A program made the translations under genes and the position numbers. The notes beneath the pieces were generated by a model. That model searched no databases. It was given only the letters and a program-made list of their open reading frames with translations, and had not been told where the DNA came from. From Rhodoferax sp. BLA1 (GTDB lineage: Bacteria > Pseudomonadota > Gammaproteobacteria > Burkholderiales > Burkholderiaceae_C), in the NCBI RefSeq assembly GCF_013416775.1, contig NZ_SZVI01000011.1, forward strand, positions 1 through 64,000: DNA of 64,000 bases, written 5' to 3'. Numbering within the stretch: position 1 is the first letter of the stretch; the number at the start of each line of letters is the position of its first letter. Below, one piece after another: positions 52,135-61,297 of the stretch.

Positions 52135-52434
52135 TCAGTACACCGCATCATGGTCGCCCACGTTCACCGGGATGATCTGGCTGTCTTGAATCAACAGCTC
52201 CAGCGTGATCCGGTACGAAAAGTTGATGGACACCGAATGCAGACCGTCCAGCTTGCCACGCAAAGGGTGCAGCCGCAGCGACGGGTGAGCCGGGTTGGCC
52301 TCCAGCACTTGCAGGGTTTTGAGGTATTGCTGGCGCAGGTCGGGGTGGCGTTTTAAAAAGCGTGCCGCCCTGCGGTTGTATTGTTCGGTGAAGACCAGTG
52401 CAAAAGGCATCTTGGGCACCGCAGCCGGGTTCAC
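52135..52434 (-). CDS. RelE/ParE-superfamily toxin
   Basis: A 99-residue toxin-like protein. FTEQYNRRAARFLKRHPDLRQQYLKTLQVLEANPAHPSL, in parts, is the RelE-like helical start; LRLHPLRGKLDGLHSVSINFSYRITLELL carries the Arg/Ser/Tyr core strands. The C-terminus ends in NVGDHDAVY. It is probably a ribosome-dependent mRNA interferase. It starts at GTG overlapping the antitoxin stop (GTGA); a later ATG at 52410 is possible. Confidence 0.85.
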   Translation of the reverse strand: MNPAAVPKMPFALVFTEQYNRRAARFLKRHPDLRQQYLKTLQVLEANPAHPSLRLHPLRGKLDGLHSVSINFSYRITLELLIQDSQIIPVNVGDHDAVY

Positions 52435-52685
52435 ATCGCGTCCAGCCGCGCCAGGTGCGCCGCGGGCGACTCTTGCACCGCGCGCCCTGCCGCCAGGTCG
52501 GCGCGCGTCTGGGCCAGCGCGGCGTCCAGTTCACATTCACGCAGGTAGTGGTAATGCGCCATGTCCATCACCACAAACTTGTCTTTGCCACGCACCGACA
52601 CAATCGCCTCAGGCGCCGTGCTCAGGGCCAGTTCAATGGCCGAAATACCTTTGGTTTTGAGGTCGTTGGCGCTGATGTGGGGCAT
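52431..52685 (-). CDS. Phd/YefM-like antitoxin
   Basis: An 84-residue antitoxin. HISANDLKTKGISAIELAL and SVRGKDKFVVMDMAHYHYLRE fit the Phd/YefM DNA-binding fold, and the acidic/Ala-rich C-terminus would bind the toxin. It is the first gene of the pair and would autoregulate. The pair lies in the variable locus between cytochrome b561 and tRNA-Thr. Confidence 0.85.
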   Translation of the reverse strand: MPHISANDLKTKGISAIELALSTAPEAIVSVRGKDKFVVMDMAHYHYLRECELDAALAQTRADLAAGRAVQESPAAHLARLDAM

Positions 52686-52782
52686 GACAAGCTCCTAACA
52701 GGTTGTAAAGAGAGTGGTGAATCATACGATTGATCACACGTTAAGTCCAAAGTTGAAGCCTGCTTGGCTGACAAATTTTTAG

Positions 52783-52826
52783 GAAATAAGTCTCTAGCCC
52801 TTATTCAGTAAGGGCACGTAGCTACA
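52783..52826 (+). repeat. Interspersed palindromic repeat, copy 18
   Basis: AAATAAGTCTCTAGCCCTTA, then AGTAAGGGCACGTAGCTACA. Intergenic, between the antitoxin gene and the DUF4124-like gene. The surrounding gap 52686-52903 shows nothing else. Confidence 0.9.
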
Positions 52827-52903
52827 TATTGCATAGTTAAACCACAGCGCCGCGCACGTCGAACTGGCAGCGGGCAAGTGTGGTGATGTGTGGAGCGACT
52901 TTG

Positions 52904-53578
52904 TCAGCAATGCAATTCAAACTGTCTTGACCGTACCCGCTGTCGCTCTTGGCGCAATCTGTCCTGAGACGATGCCGAAAGCGCCTGACGGGCCAGCGCA
53001 TCAATTTGCTTGATCTGCTCATCCAAGTAAGTGCATTCGGCGTTGCGTGTGGGCAGGTGGTTGGTGGTGCCCGGCGACGGGGTTTGGACCTCAACAAGCT
53101 GTGGCTGTGCGGTGGCGGGCGTGTACGCTGGCATCCGCGGGGCCACTGTCCCGACATTGGCGGTGTTCACCTTCACGCTGCTTTTGTGGGAGCCACTGGG
53201 ACATTCGCCGTCGGTAAAGATCACCTTGCCGCTGACGACGCACTTGGTCACAGTGTGGGTGTTGTTGTCCATGGGCTGGCTGGCGCCGGGTGGGTTGGCT
53301 GCATCTGCCCGATCCGCGTGTGTTGTGTCCGTCGAACCCATGCCGTGTCTGGTGATCACCTCGGTGGCAGGTGAACCTACAGCGGTTTTTGGGCGGGCTT
53401 CCCACCAAAGAAAAGACTTGTAGAGCAGAAACAGAACCACAACGCAGGCTAGGACCAGCCACAACATCGTGCGCCATGCACTGTCCCCGTCAGACCTTGG
53501 ATTGGCAAACATGCTGATGGGTCGTTCTCGCACGTCCTCGCGGTCTGGCAGACCCATATCCCGTCCTCCATTGGTCAT
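52904..53578 (-). CDS. Membrane-anchored DUF4124-like protein
   Basis: A 224-residue protein with one transmembrane helix (about residues 37-56, TMLWLVLACVVVLFLLYKSF) and a long periplasmic part. KCVVSGKVIFTDGECPSGS resembles the DUF4124 motif (K-x-x-D-x-x-G-x-x-x-F-x-D-x-P-C-P). A Pro/Thr linker follows and then a Cys-containing C-terminal helix pair (ECTYLDEQIKQIDALARQAL, ending ELHC). Function unknown; such proteins are common in Burkholderiales. Confidence 0.75.
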   Translation of the reverse strand: MTNGGRDMGLPDREDVRERPISMFANPRSDGDSAWRTMLWLVLACVVVLFLLYKSFLWWEARPKTAVGSPATEVITRHGMGSTDTTHADRADAANPPGASQPMDNNTHTVTKCVVSGKVIFTDGECPSGSHKSSVKVNTANVGTVAPRMPAYTPATAQPQLVEVQTPSPGTTNHLPTRNAECTYLDEQIKQIDALARQALSASSQDRLRQERQRVRSRQFELHC

Positions 53579-53611
53579 CGGCCCTATCGGGCTGGTTGCT
53601 GCTGCGGTTGC

Positions 53612-54676
53612 TTAGCTAGCCAATACCGCGTTCAAGGCCAAGTTCACATAGTAGTTGCCGCGACCTATCTTCTGTTTTTGCACGAATCCACCCTCGGTCA
53701 AAGCCTCCAGGTATTTGGTGGCGGTGATGCGCGACACCCCCAAGTCACGCTGCACAAATTCGATCTTGGTGTAGGGGTGCATAAACAGGTTGTTGATCAG
53801 GTCCTGGCTATAAAACCTGTAGTCGGCTCGAATGCGCTGCTTGTAATCAAACAGCGCGGTCTTGATGGCCTGCACGGTGTGGATGGTCTGCCCGGCGGTC
53901 TGCTCCACCGCATCCAGCAGATACAGTACCCAGTCCTCCCAGCGGTCGTTGTCACGCACACTTTGCAGCAGGCGGTAGTAGTCTGCCTTGTGACGCACGA
54001 TGTGCTGGCTCAGGTACAGCACAGGGATGTCGAGCAGGCCCTCTTTCACCAGGTACAACACATTCACAATGCGCCCGGTGCGGCCATTGCCATCGTAAAA
54101 CGGGTGGATGCTCTCAAACTGGTGGTGGATCAGCGCCATTTTGATCAGCGGGTCGGCATCAAACTGATCCGCCTCGTTGATGAAGCGCTCCAGGTCACGC
54201 ATCAGGAGAATGATCTCTGCCGGGTCTTGCGGTGGGGTATAGACGGTTTGCCCACCACTGTCCTTGAGCGCGGTGCCTGGCAACTTGCGAAAACCTGCGT
54301 TGTTGCGCTCCAGTTCACCTTGAATCTGCATGATGTGGTTGCAAGTTAGCAAACCACTGCCACGCACCTGCTCAAACCCGACTCGCAATGCCTGGCGGTA
54401 GCGCAGCACCTCTTTGGCGGCCGGGTTGGCAAAAGACTCAGGTAATACATCGTCTTTGAACAGCTCATCGTGGGTGGTGACGATGTTCTCGACCTCCGAA
54501 CTGTCCTTGGCCTCTTGCAAGGCCAGCGTGTTGATCAGAATACCCTGGTTGGGAATGGACCCGGCAATACCTTTGAGCTCGGCCAGCTTGCGACTGCTGC
54601 TAGCCAGTTTCTTGAGGATGGCAGGCGTCTCAAACCGGGTGGGGCTCAAGTGATCAAGTGGGGTGAGTGGTGGCAT
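53612..54676 (-). CDS. Fic-family protein with N-terminal inhibitory motif
   Basis: A 354-residue Fic AMP-transferase. The active site HPFYDGNGRTGR is intact near residues 187-198. The inhibitory helix motif S/T-x-x-x-E-G/N is visible at about residue 57-63 (SSEVENI), so this is a self-inhibited class II Fic. The C-terminal winged helix (YTKIEFVQRDLGVSRITATKYLEAL) may bind DNA or regulate. It would AMPylate a protein target. The ATG at 54676 is chosen because MPPLTPLDHL begins the family homology. It lies in an accessory locus next to tRNA-Thr. Confidence 0.9.
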   Translation of the reverse strand: MPPLTPLDHLSPTRFETPAILKKLASSSRKLAELKGIAGSIPNQGILINTLALQEAKDSSEVENIVTTHDELFKDDVLPESFANPAAKEVLRYRQALRVGFEQVRGSGLLTCNHIMQIQGELERNNAGFRKLPGTALKDSGGQTVYTPPQDPAEIILLMRDLERFINEADQFDADPLIKMALIHHQFESIHPFYDGNGRTGRIVNVLYLVKEGLLDIPVLYLSQHIVRHKADYYRLLQSVRDNDRWEDWVLYLLDAVEQTAGQTIHTVQAIKTALFDYKQRIRADYRFYSQDLINNLFMHPYTKIEFVQRDLGVSRITATKYLEALTEGGFVQKQKIGRGNYYVNLALNAVLAS

Positions 54677-54932
54677 TAACGGACCTAAAAACGCTGTGAC
54701 GTGTATAGCTATGAAAGAATTTTTGACATGATAGGCTGTATGTGTATAGAAAAGCCAAATATTTATACACGTCAACTCAAACCTAGCCCAAAAGGCAACG
54801 CTTACCGATCCATTTTTGCAATGACTCGTAGGCACTTGGCTCCAGCAGTTGTCAGAGGGATGACCGTGTACTGTGATCAAGCGGATCTTTTTGCTGGTTG
54901 TGTCTGTGCGGCAGAGTGTCGGAAAATATATG

Positions 54933-54979
54933 CCAAATCAGGATATAGCCCTTTATTCATAAGGGGATGTAGCTATCAA
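54933..54979 (+). repeat. Interspersed palindromic repeat, copy 19
   Basis: GCCAAATCAGGATATAGCCC, then CATAAGGGGATGTAGCTATC. It lies immediately upstream of the integrase remnant, about 24 bases from where homology starts. Confidence 0.8.
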
Positions 54980-55002
54980 CAGAATAGTACTTGCTGAGTT
55001 GA

Positions 55003-55227
55003 AGTTGGCTCGACTCTCCAAGTCATGACCTGCGCTACGATTTTGCCGCTTGGCATCGGGGGGCAGGAATCCCGATCCATGAGTTACCGAAGCTTGGATT
55101 CTGGAAAACGCAAGCAATGGATGAGCGCTATGCACATGTGGCACCTGAGGGGCTGCAACACGCAGCTAGTCGGCTAGACTTACTCTTCAAGAGCACGATA
55201 CAACTAGATTCACGGTTTGCATTGTGA
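55003..55227 (+). pseudogene. C-terminal remnant of a phage-type tyrosine recombinase
   Basis: The frame reads SHDLRYDFAAWHRGAGIPIH, then ELPKLGFWKTQAMDERYAHV and APEGLQHAASRLD before a stop. This is the H-x-L-R ... H/W ... Y end of P2/phage-type integrases (HDLRHTFASW ... QRYAHLAPEHL). The catalytic Tyr is present but the N-terminal domains and the first Arg are absent; a stop codon and a palindromic repeat lie directly upstream. It is about 370 bp from the 3' end of tRNA-Thr, a classic integrase target, so this is likely the trace of an integrated element. Confidence 0.85.
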
Positions 55228-55287
55228 GTCAGAAGGCTTTCGCTGCAAATGCAGCTTCACCCAGCGCGCGGAGGCGCTAAAAATCAT

Positions 55288-55498
55288 GTCAAACGAAAGA
55301 GTAACTGTTTCGGGTCCTGTTGATGTCACATCGAATGCGACCGCTCGTGTCGCGTTTGAATTGATGAACCACATTTCGAGTTGGGAGGAGGTGCCCGCCG
55401 ACAAAAAAAATCGCGAGTATTGGTTGACTCTCTATGCCCAAGCCCATAGTGCCGTTTCGGGCTACTCTCTTGACAGTGTATTAAAAGTTGGGAAGTAG
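55288..55498 (+). CDS. Small hypothetical protein
   Basis: A 70-residue protein (MSNERVTVSGPVDVTSNATA ... ELMNHISSWEEVPADKKN ... VLKVGK) with one probable amphipathic helix. GGAGG lies 12 bases before the ATG. I do not recognise it. It is between the integrase remnant and tRNA-Thr and may be a leftover of the same element. A strong hairpin terminator follows. Confidence 0.5.
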
Positions 55499-55553
55499 AG
55501 AGAACAGCGCAAAGGGTCCATAGTTCACATGGAGGTTACACGTTGGTCACGTG

Positions 55554-55588
55554 AAAAAGCCCCTAGCCATAACAGCTAGGGGCTTTTT
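55554..55588. terminator. Bidirectional Rho-independent terminator
   Basis: AAAAAGCCCCTAGC and GCTAGGGGCTTTTT form a perfect 14-base inverted repeat around CATAACA, with A/T runs at both ends. It can terminate the rightward small gene and the leftward tRNA-Thr transcript. Confidence 0.92.
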
Positions 55589-55593
55589 GTATT

Positions 55594-55669
55594 TGGTGCC
55601 GGAGAGATGAATCGAACACCCGACCTTCTCATTACGAATGAGCTGCTCTACCGACTGAGCTACACCGGC
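55594..55669 (-). tRNA. tRNA-Thr (anticodon CGT)
   Basis: A 76-nt tRNA on the minus strand including the encoded CCA: acceptor GCCGGTG with CTCCGGC, D arm TAGCTCAGTCGGTAGAGCA, anticodon stem CTCAT/ATGAG with loop TTCGTAA giving CGT, and T arm GGTGTTCGATTCATC. It follows fbp on the same strand. Its 3' end faces the recombinase remnant. Confidence 0.95.
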
Positions 55670-55698
55670 TTGGTAAGCCAGCGATTATAACCAGCCGC

Positions 55699-56703
55699 TC
55701 AGGCCTCAGCGTGGTAGCTGATCAGGCGGTTGATCTCGTTTTTGGAGCCCATGAACACCGCCACACGCTGGTGCAGCGCGGTGGCGGGGATGTCCAGAAT
55801 GCGGCGTTTGCCGTCGGTGGCGATGCCACCGGCTTGTTCGATCAGCCAGCTCATCGGGTTGGCCTCGTACATCAGGCGCAGCTTGCCGGGTTTTTCGGGT
55901 TCGCGTTTGTCCCAGGGGTACAAAAAGACGCCGCCACGGGTCAGGATGCGGTGCACATCGGCCACCATGCTGCCCACCCAGCGCATGTTGAAGTCTTTGC
56001 CGCGCGGGCCGTCCACACCTTGCAGGCACTCGTCGATGTAACGTGTGACCGGTGGCGCCCAGTGGCGCTGGTTGCTCATGTTGACGGCAAATTCCTTGGT
56101 GTCTTCGGGGATGCGCAGGTCTTCCTGCGTGAGCAAGAAGGAGCCTTGTTCGCGGTCCAGCGTGAACAGCGCCACGCCGTCACCCACGGTCAGCACCAGG
56201 GTGGTTTGTGGGCCGTAGACGCAGTAACCGGCGGCCACCTGCTGGGTGCCGCCCTGCAAAAAGTCCTGCTCCGACACGGCCGCGCCATCGCGTTTTTTGA
56301 GCACGCTGAAGATGGTGCCGATGCTCACGTTCACATCGATGTTGCTGGAGCCGTCCAGCGGGTCAAACAGCAGCAGGTATTCACCCTGCGGGTAACGGTT
56401 GGGCACCACGTGGATGCCTTCCATTTCCTCGCTGGCCATGGCTGCCAGGTGGCCGCCCCATTCGTTGGCTTCGATCAGGACCTCGTTGGCGATGATGTCG
56501 AGTTTTTTCTGGATCTCGCCCTGCACATTGGCGCTGTCGGCGCTGCCCATCACATCACCGAGGGCGCCCTTGTTGACCGCCTGGCTGATGCGTTTGCAGG
56601 CGCGCGCCACCACCTCCAGCAGGAGCCGCAGCTCGGGCGAGATGTGGCCGTTGAGGCGCTGTTTCTCCACCAGATAACGCGTGAGGTAGGTTTTTTTGGT
56701 CAT
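55699..56703 (-). CDS. fbp: Fructose-1,6-bisphosphatase class 1
   Basis: A 334-residue class I FBPase. The metal-binding motif [13 protein letters not shown] is present, with ASEEMEG, the phosphate-binding region YIDECLQG and the [15 protein letters not shown] substrate region. It hydrolyses fructose 1,6-bisphosphate in gluconeogenesis. It is downstream of pepN on the same strand with 19 bp between, so they may be cotranscribed, with tRNA-Thr after it. Confidence 0.96.
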   Translation of the reverse strand: MTKKTYLTRYLVEKQRLNGHISPELRLLLEVVARACKRISQAVNKGALGDVMGSADSANVQGEIQKKLDIIANEVLIEANEWGGHLAAMASEEMEGIHVVPNRYPQGEYLLLFDPLDGSSNIDVNVSIGTIFSVLKKRDGAAVSEQDFLQGGTQQVAAGYCVYGPQTTLVLTVGDGVALFTLDREQGSFLLTQEDLRIPEDTKEFAVNMSNQRHWAPPVTRYIDECLQGVDGPRGKDFNMRWVGSMVADVHRILTRGGVFLYPWDKREPEKPGKLRLMYEANPMSWLIEQAGGIATDGKRRILDIPATALHQRVAVFMGSKNEINRLISYHAEA

Positions 56704-56722
56704 GAAGGGCTCCCGGGGTGGA

Positions 56723-59425
56723 TCAGTCGGCCAGGGCGCGTGAGATCACCTCGCGCACGTCGTTGCTCAGGTCGGCCTTGGCAGCCACCCGTTTGAGGGC
56801 TTCGTGGGCAGCGGTCTTGAAGGGCTCGGCCAGCTTTTTCCAGCGGTCCAGCGCACGCGCCAAGCGGGCCGCGACCTGCGGATTGATGGCGTCCAACTCC
56901 AGCACCTGTTCACTCCAGAACACGTAACCCGCTGCATCACTGCGGTGGAAGGCGCCGGGGTTGGCGCTGCAGTAGCTGAAGATCACGCTGCGCGCGCGGT
57001 TCGGGTTCTTGAGGTTGAAGTCGGCGTGTTTCATGAGCGCGCGCACCGCAGGCAGCACCTGGCCACCGCGGTCACAACAACCGGCTTGCAGCGCAAACCA
57101 CTTGTCCAGCACCAGCTCCTCACCCTTGAACAGGCTGTGGAAGCGTGCCAGCGCGGGTTTCGCCAGCTCGTGGCCGCTGTGCACCAGGGCCGACAGGGCA
57201 TTGAGGCGGTCGGTCATGTTGTCAGCGTCTTTGAAGCGCTGGTAGGCCTTGCCGGGCCAGACGGTGTCTTCGGAGCTGCGTGCGGCCAGACACAGGTAGT
57301 TGAGCGCCAGGCCCGCCAGCGCGCGGCGACCGCTTGACAGCGTGTCGGGGCGGTAGCTGCCGTTGGCCTTGTGGGTCTCAAACGCCCATTCCCAGTCTGC
57401 CAACAGCTCGCGTGCCAGTTGCTCACGCATGGCTTCACGCACCGCGTGTACACGTTGCGGGTCGACCACATCGAGCTGTTCGGCGATGTAGGTCTCGCTT
57501 GGGAGCGTCAGCACCAGTTCCTTGAACGCGGCGTCCAGCGTGGGGTGGCGCAGCACGGCGCGCATGGCCTCGACATAGGCGTGGTTCAGGCCTTTGGCCC
57601 TGATACCGTCTGGGCTGTCCACTATGGATTGAATAGCGCTTCGCAGGGCCAGACGTTGGCCTGCTTCCCAGCGGTTGAACGGGTCGTGGTCGTGCGCCAG
57701 CAGGGTCAGCAACTGGGCGTCGGTGTAGTCAAAGTCCAGGATCACCGACGCGCTGAAACCACGCAGGATCGAGGGCACCGGCTCTTCGTTCACGTTCTCA
57801 AAGGTGATCGACTCGCTGGCTTGGGTCAGCACCAGCAGGTGGCTGTCACCCACACTGCCCAGGTCGTTCTGGATGTGCAGGGGCAGGGCGGCGCCGCTGG
57901 CCCCCACCAGGCCCAGTTGGACCGGGATCACAAACGGCTCTTTGTTGTCCTGACCCGGCGTGGCCGGGCAGCTTTGGCTAAAACTCAGGGTGTAGGTGCG
58001 CTCGGCGGCGTTGTAGTGACCACGTGCTTGCAGGCGCGGTGTACCGGCCTGGCTGTACCAGCGTTTGAACTGCGGCAGCAGTTTGGCCAGAGATGAATCG
58101 GGGTTGGCGTCGGCCACGGCCTGGGCGAAGTCGTCGCAGGTGACGGCCTGACCGTCAAAACGCTCGAAGTACAGCGCCATGCCTTTGGCAAAACCGTTGC
58201 GACCCACCAGGGTTTGCATCATGCGCACCACCTCGGCACCTTTTTCGTAGATGGTGACGGTGTAGAAGTTGTTGATCTCGATGTAGCTGTCAGGCCGCAC
58301 CGGGTGGGCCATCGGGCCAGCATCTTCGGGGAACTGGGCGGTGCGCAGCACCCGCACGTCTTCGATGCGTTTGACAGCGCGGGCGGAAGGTTCAGCGCAC
58401 AGATCCATGCTGAATTCCTGGTCGCGGAACACCGTCAGGCCTTCTTTCAAAGACAGCTGGAACCAGTCGCGGCAGGTGATGCGGTTGCCGGTCCAGTTGT
58501 GGAAGTACTCGTGGCCAACGACCGACTCGATGTTGGCAAAGTCCACATCGGTGGCGGTGGCCTGGTTCGCCAGCACGTACTTGGTGTTGAAGATGTTGAG
58601 GCCCTTGTTCTCCATGGCGCCCATGTTGAAGTCGCTGGTGGCGACGATCATGAAACGCTCCAGATCCAGCGGCAGGCCAAAGCGGGCTTCGTCCCAGATC
58701 ACCGAATTGATCAGTGACTGCATCGCGTGTTCGGTCTTGTCCATGTCGCCGGGGCGCACATAGACCTGTAACAAATGCTCTTTGCCGTTGCGTGCCACGA
58801 TGCGTTGTTCACGCGCCACCAGCTTGCCCGCCACCAGGGCGAACAGGTAGCAGGGTTTTTTGTGCGGGTCGACCCAGCGTGCGAAATGGCGGCCGTCTTC
58901 CAGATCACCTTGCTCGACCAGGTTGCCGTTGGACAGCAGCACCGGGTATTTGGCCTTGTCGGCACGCAGCGTCACGCTGTAGCTGGCCATCACGTCCGGG
59001 CGGTCCATGAAGTAGGTGATGCGCCTAAAGCCCTCGGCCTCACACTGGGTGAAGAACGAGTCGTTGCTGACGTACAAGCCCATCAGCTTGGTGTTTTTGA
59101 TGGGGGCGCAGGTGGTGAAGATTTCCAGCTCGAACGCGCCTTCTTGCGGCAGGTTCTCCAGCACCAACTGGCTGCCGTCCATCTTGAACGAGCAACCGGC
59201 GCCGTTGACCAGCACGCGCGCCAGGTTCAGCTCGTCACCGTCCAGGCGCAAGGCTTGTGCGGGCACCTCGGGGTTGCGGCGCAGCGTCATCTTGTTGAGG
59301 ACGCGGGTTTTGGCCGGGTCCAAATCAAAGGTCAGCGCCACGGTGTCGATCCAGAACGCCGGGGCCGAGTAGTCGGCGCGGCGCACGGCGGTGGCCGCGC
59401 CCGATGCTTCAAGCAGTTGCAACAT
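56723..59425 (-). CDS. pepN: Aminopeptidase N
   Basis: A 900-residue M1 metallopeptidase of full length. [12 protein letters not shown] precedes the zinc motif [27 protein letters not shown] (HEXXH-18-E), shown here in two parts: [10 protein letters not shown] and [13 protein letters not shown]. It removes N-terminal residues from peptides in the cytoplasm. The C-terminal helical domain is intact. Its 5' end overlaps the HAD hydrolase gene by 17 bp, giving the order prfB-HAD-pepN-fbp on one strand. Confidence 0.96.
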   Translation of the reverse strand: MLQLLEASGAATAVRRADYSAPAFWIDTVALTFDLDPAKTRVLNKMTLRRNPEVPAQALRLDGDELNLARVLVNGAGCSFKMDGSQLVLENLPQEGAFELEIFTTCAPIKNTKLMGLYVSNDSFFTQCEAEGFRRITYFMDRPDVMASYSVTLRADKAKYPVLLSNGNLVEQGDLEDGRHFARWVDPHKKPCYLFALVAGKLVAREQRIVARNGKEHLLQVYVRPGDMDKTEHAMQSLINSVIWDEARFGLPLDLERFMIVATSDFNMGAMENKGLNIFNTKYVLANQATATDVDFANIESVVGHEYFHNWTGNRITCRDWFQLSLKEGLTVFRDQEFSMDLCAEPSARAVKRIEDVRVLRTAQFPEDAGPMAHPVRPDSYIEINNFYTVTIYEKGAEVVRMMQTLVGRNGFAKGMALYFERFDGQAVTCDDFAQAVADANPDSSLAKLLPQFKRWYSQAGTPRLQARGHYNAAERTYTLSFSQSCPATPGQDNKEPFVIPVQLGLVGASGAALPLHIQNDLGSVGDSHLLVLTQASESITFENVNEEPVPSILRGFSASVILDFDYTDAQLLTLLAHDHDPFNRWEAGQRLALRSAIQSIVDSPDGIRAKGLNHAYVEAMRAVLRHPTLDAAFKELVLTLPSETYIAEQLDVVDPQRVHAVREAMREQLARELLADWEWAFETHKANGSYRPDTLSSGRRALAGLALNYLCLAARSSEDTVWPGKAYQRFKDADNMTDRLNALSALVHSGHELAKPALARFHSLFKGEELVLDKWFALQAGCCDRGGQVLPAVRALMKHADFNLKNPNRARSVIFSYCSANPGAFHRSDAAGYVFWSEQVLELDAINPQVAARLARALDRWKKLAEPFKTAAHEALKRVAAKADLSNDVREVISRALAD

Positions 59426-60134
59426 GTAAGGTCTCCAGAAAATGTGATTCGATCAATTCAAGGTAATTGTTGGCCGCTGTCATCACATGCGGCCCGGCCA
59501 GTTCGTTGGCGCTGTGGCCGCTGCAGATCGCCACCGCACGCATGCCAGCGCGGCGCGCGGCCTCAATGCCCAGTGGCGCGTCTTCAAAGACAATACAGTC
59601 TTCAGGCCTTATACCCATTCGCTTGGCAGCTTCTAAAAATATAGCGGGTTGCGGTTTGCCTGGCAAGCCCTCGTCACCGCCCACCATCGCATGCGGTGGC
59701 ACTGGCAACTGCAGGCGCTGCATTGCAAAAGCGATGTTGTGGCGATCACCGGCGGTGCCCACGCCGATCTTGAGGCCGCGTTGTCGCGCCAGCCCGGCAA
59801 ACTGTTTGAAGCCCGGCACCTCGGCAAACACCGGGGCGAACAGGTCGCGGTAGAGCTGTTCTTTGATGGCGATGTAGGCCCAGGCCTCGTCGTCGGACAT
59901 CTCACGCTGGAACAACTCACGCATACATTCGGCACCGGTGCGCCCGGTGGTGCGGCGCATCAGGTCGGCCAGATCGATCTGGATACCTTGGCGGCGGCAG
60001 AACTCGACCCAGCTTTGGGCATGGCTGGGCATCGAGTTGATCATCGTGCCGTCCATGTCGAAGATCAAGCCAGAAGCCACGCCAGCCCTTTTGGATATTG
60101 GGCTGGCAGCTTCGCAAGTCATAGCGTCCTGCAT
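59409..60134 (-). CDS. HAD-superfamily phosphatase, beta-phosphoglucomutase-like
   Basis: A 241-residue HAD hydrolase. Motif I GLIFDMDGTMINS, motif II GVGTAGDRHN, motif III Lys in GLPGKPQPAIFLEAA and motif IV IVFEDAPLGIEAARRAGM are intact; the cap is the helical type of beta-PGM and phosphoglycolate-type enzymes. Substrate is unknown. The ATG overlaps the prfB stop (TGATG). Residues about 3-21 (TCEAASPISKRAG) before the first motif derive from a palindromic repeat, giving an extra N-terminal tail. Confidence 0.88.
   Translation of the reverse strand: MQDAMTCEAASPISKRAGVASGLIFDMDGTMINSMPSHAQSWVEFCRRQGIQIDLADLMRRTTGRTGAECMRELFQREMSDDEAWAYIAIKEQLYRDLFAPVFAEVPGFKQFAGLARQRGLKIGVGTAGDRHNIAFAMQRLQLPVPPHAMVGGDEGLPGKPQPAIFLEAAKRMGIRPEDCIVFEDAPLGIEAARRAGMRAVAICSGHSANELAGPHVMTAANNYLELIESHFLETLHVATA
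60072..60126 (+). repeat. Interspersed palindromic repeat, copy 20, at the 5' end of the HAD gene
   Basis: AGAAGCCACGCCAGCCCTTT, TGGATATTGGGCTGGCAGCT, then TCGCAAGTCATAGC. Arms GCCAGCCC/GGGCTGGC pair perfectly. It encodes the N-terminal tail of the HAD protein. Confidence 0.75.
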
Positions 60135-61238
60135 CACACGCCTTGCTTCAAAGAGGCTTCGATGAAGGGGTCCAGGTCACCGTCGAGCACCTTCTGGGTG
60201 GCCGAGGTCTCATAGTTGGTGCGCAGGTCCTTGATGCGGCTGTTGTCCAGCACGTAGGAGCGGATCTGGTGGCCCCAGCCCACGTCGGTCTTGGTGTCTT
60301 CGAGCTTTTGTTGCGCTTCCTGCTGTTTGCGCAGCTCAAAGTCATACAGGCGCGAGCGCAGGCGTTTCCAGGCCACGTCGCGGTTGCTGTGTTGGCTGCG
60401 GCCGTCCTGGCACTGCACCACGATGCCGGTCGGGATGTGCGTCAGCCGCACGGCCGAGTCGGTCTTGTTGATGTGCTGACCACCGGCGCCGCTGGCGCGG
60501 AAGGTGTCCACGCGCACGTCGCTCGGGTTGATCTCGATCTCGATCGAGTCGTCAATCTCGGGGTAAACAAACACGCTGGCGAAGCTGGTGTGGCGGCCGC
60601 CTGAGGAGTCAAACGGGCTTTTGCGCACCAGGCGGTGCACACCGGTCTCGGTGCGCAGCAGGCCAAAGGCGTATTCACCCTCGACCTTGAACGATGCACC
60701 TTTGATGCCAGCGGTGTCGCCTGCGGTTTCGTCTTCGATCTCGGTCTTGAAGCCCTTGCGTTCGCAATAACGCAGGTACTGGCGCAGCAACATGCTGGCC
60801 CAGTCGCAGGCTTCGGTGCCACCGGCGCCGGCCTGGATGTCGACAAAACAGTTCAGCGGGTCGGCCGGGTTGTTGAACATGCGGCGGAATTCGAGACCCT
60901 TGACGATCTCTTCCAGGCGCGCGGCGTCTTCTTCGATGGTGATCAGGCCGGCTTCGTCGTTGTCGTCGCGGCTCATCTCGAACAACTCGGTGTTGTCCGC
61001 CAGATTGCTTTGCAGGTCGGTCAGGGTGACGACCACACCGTCGAGCAGTTTTTTCTCTTTGCCCAGCTCCTGGGCGCGTTTGGGGTCATTCCAGACCGTG
61101 GGGTCTTCCAGGCTGGCGTTGACGGTTCTCAGACGTTCGAATTTGGCATCGAAGTCAAAGATACCCCCGTAAATCAAGGGCACGGGCGCTGAGGTCAGCG
61201 AGGAGGTTGCCAATGGCGTTGATGCGTTCTGCTTCCAT
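60134..61238 (-). CDS. prfB: Peptide chain release factor 2, with programmed +1 frameshift
   Basis: RF2 of 367 residues if the frameshift is made. The first 23 codons ([17 protein letters not shown]...) reach an in-frame TGA; the site is GGGGGTATCTTTGAC, the same as the classic autoregulatory site, with an SD-like G-run and CTT-TGA (61155-61160). After +1 slippage the protein continues DFDAKFERL. The SPF tripeptide-equivalent loop is at [11 protein letters not shown], and the catalytic GGQ is in [16 protein letters not shown]. It terminates translation at TGA and TAA; low RF2 favours the frameshift and so its own synthesis. Confidence 0.96.
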
Positions 61239-61297
61239 GATTGAGGTGTCCTGTGTGTGTCTGTTCGGCAAATAACCCGCTATTTTCTCACGCCGGG

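Noticed and set aside
54701-54997. A 98-codon frame before the integrase remnant
   Set aside because: It runs through a palindromic repeat copy, has poor codon use and no ribosome binding site.
25830-55669. Direct copies of the tRNA-Leu or tRNA-Thr 3' ends marking island borders
   Set aside because: I looked for a second copy of each T-arm to acceptor end in the adjoining loci and saw none in this window.
59605-59650. A possible extra repeat copy inside the HAD gene
   Set aside because: Only AGCTTCTAAAAATATAGC resembles one arm; the other arm is absent and the region encodes a conserved HAD segment.
127-60126. Palindromic repeats as a CRISPR array
   Set aside because: Copies are kilobases apart, in both orientations and inside genes; there is no regular spacing and no cas gene.
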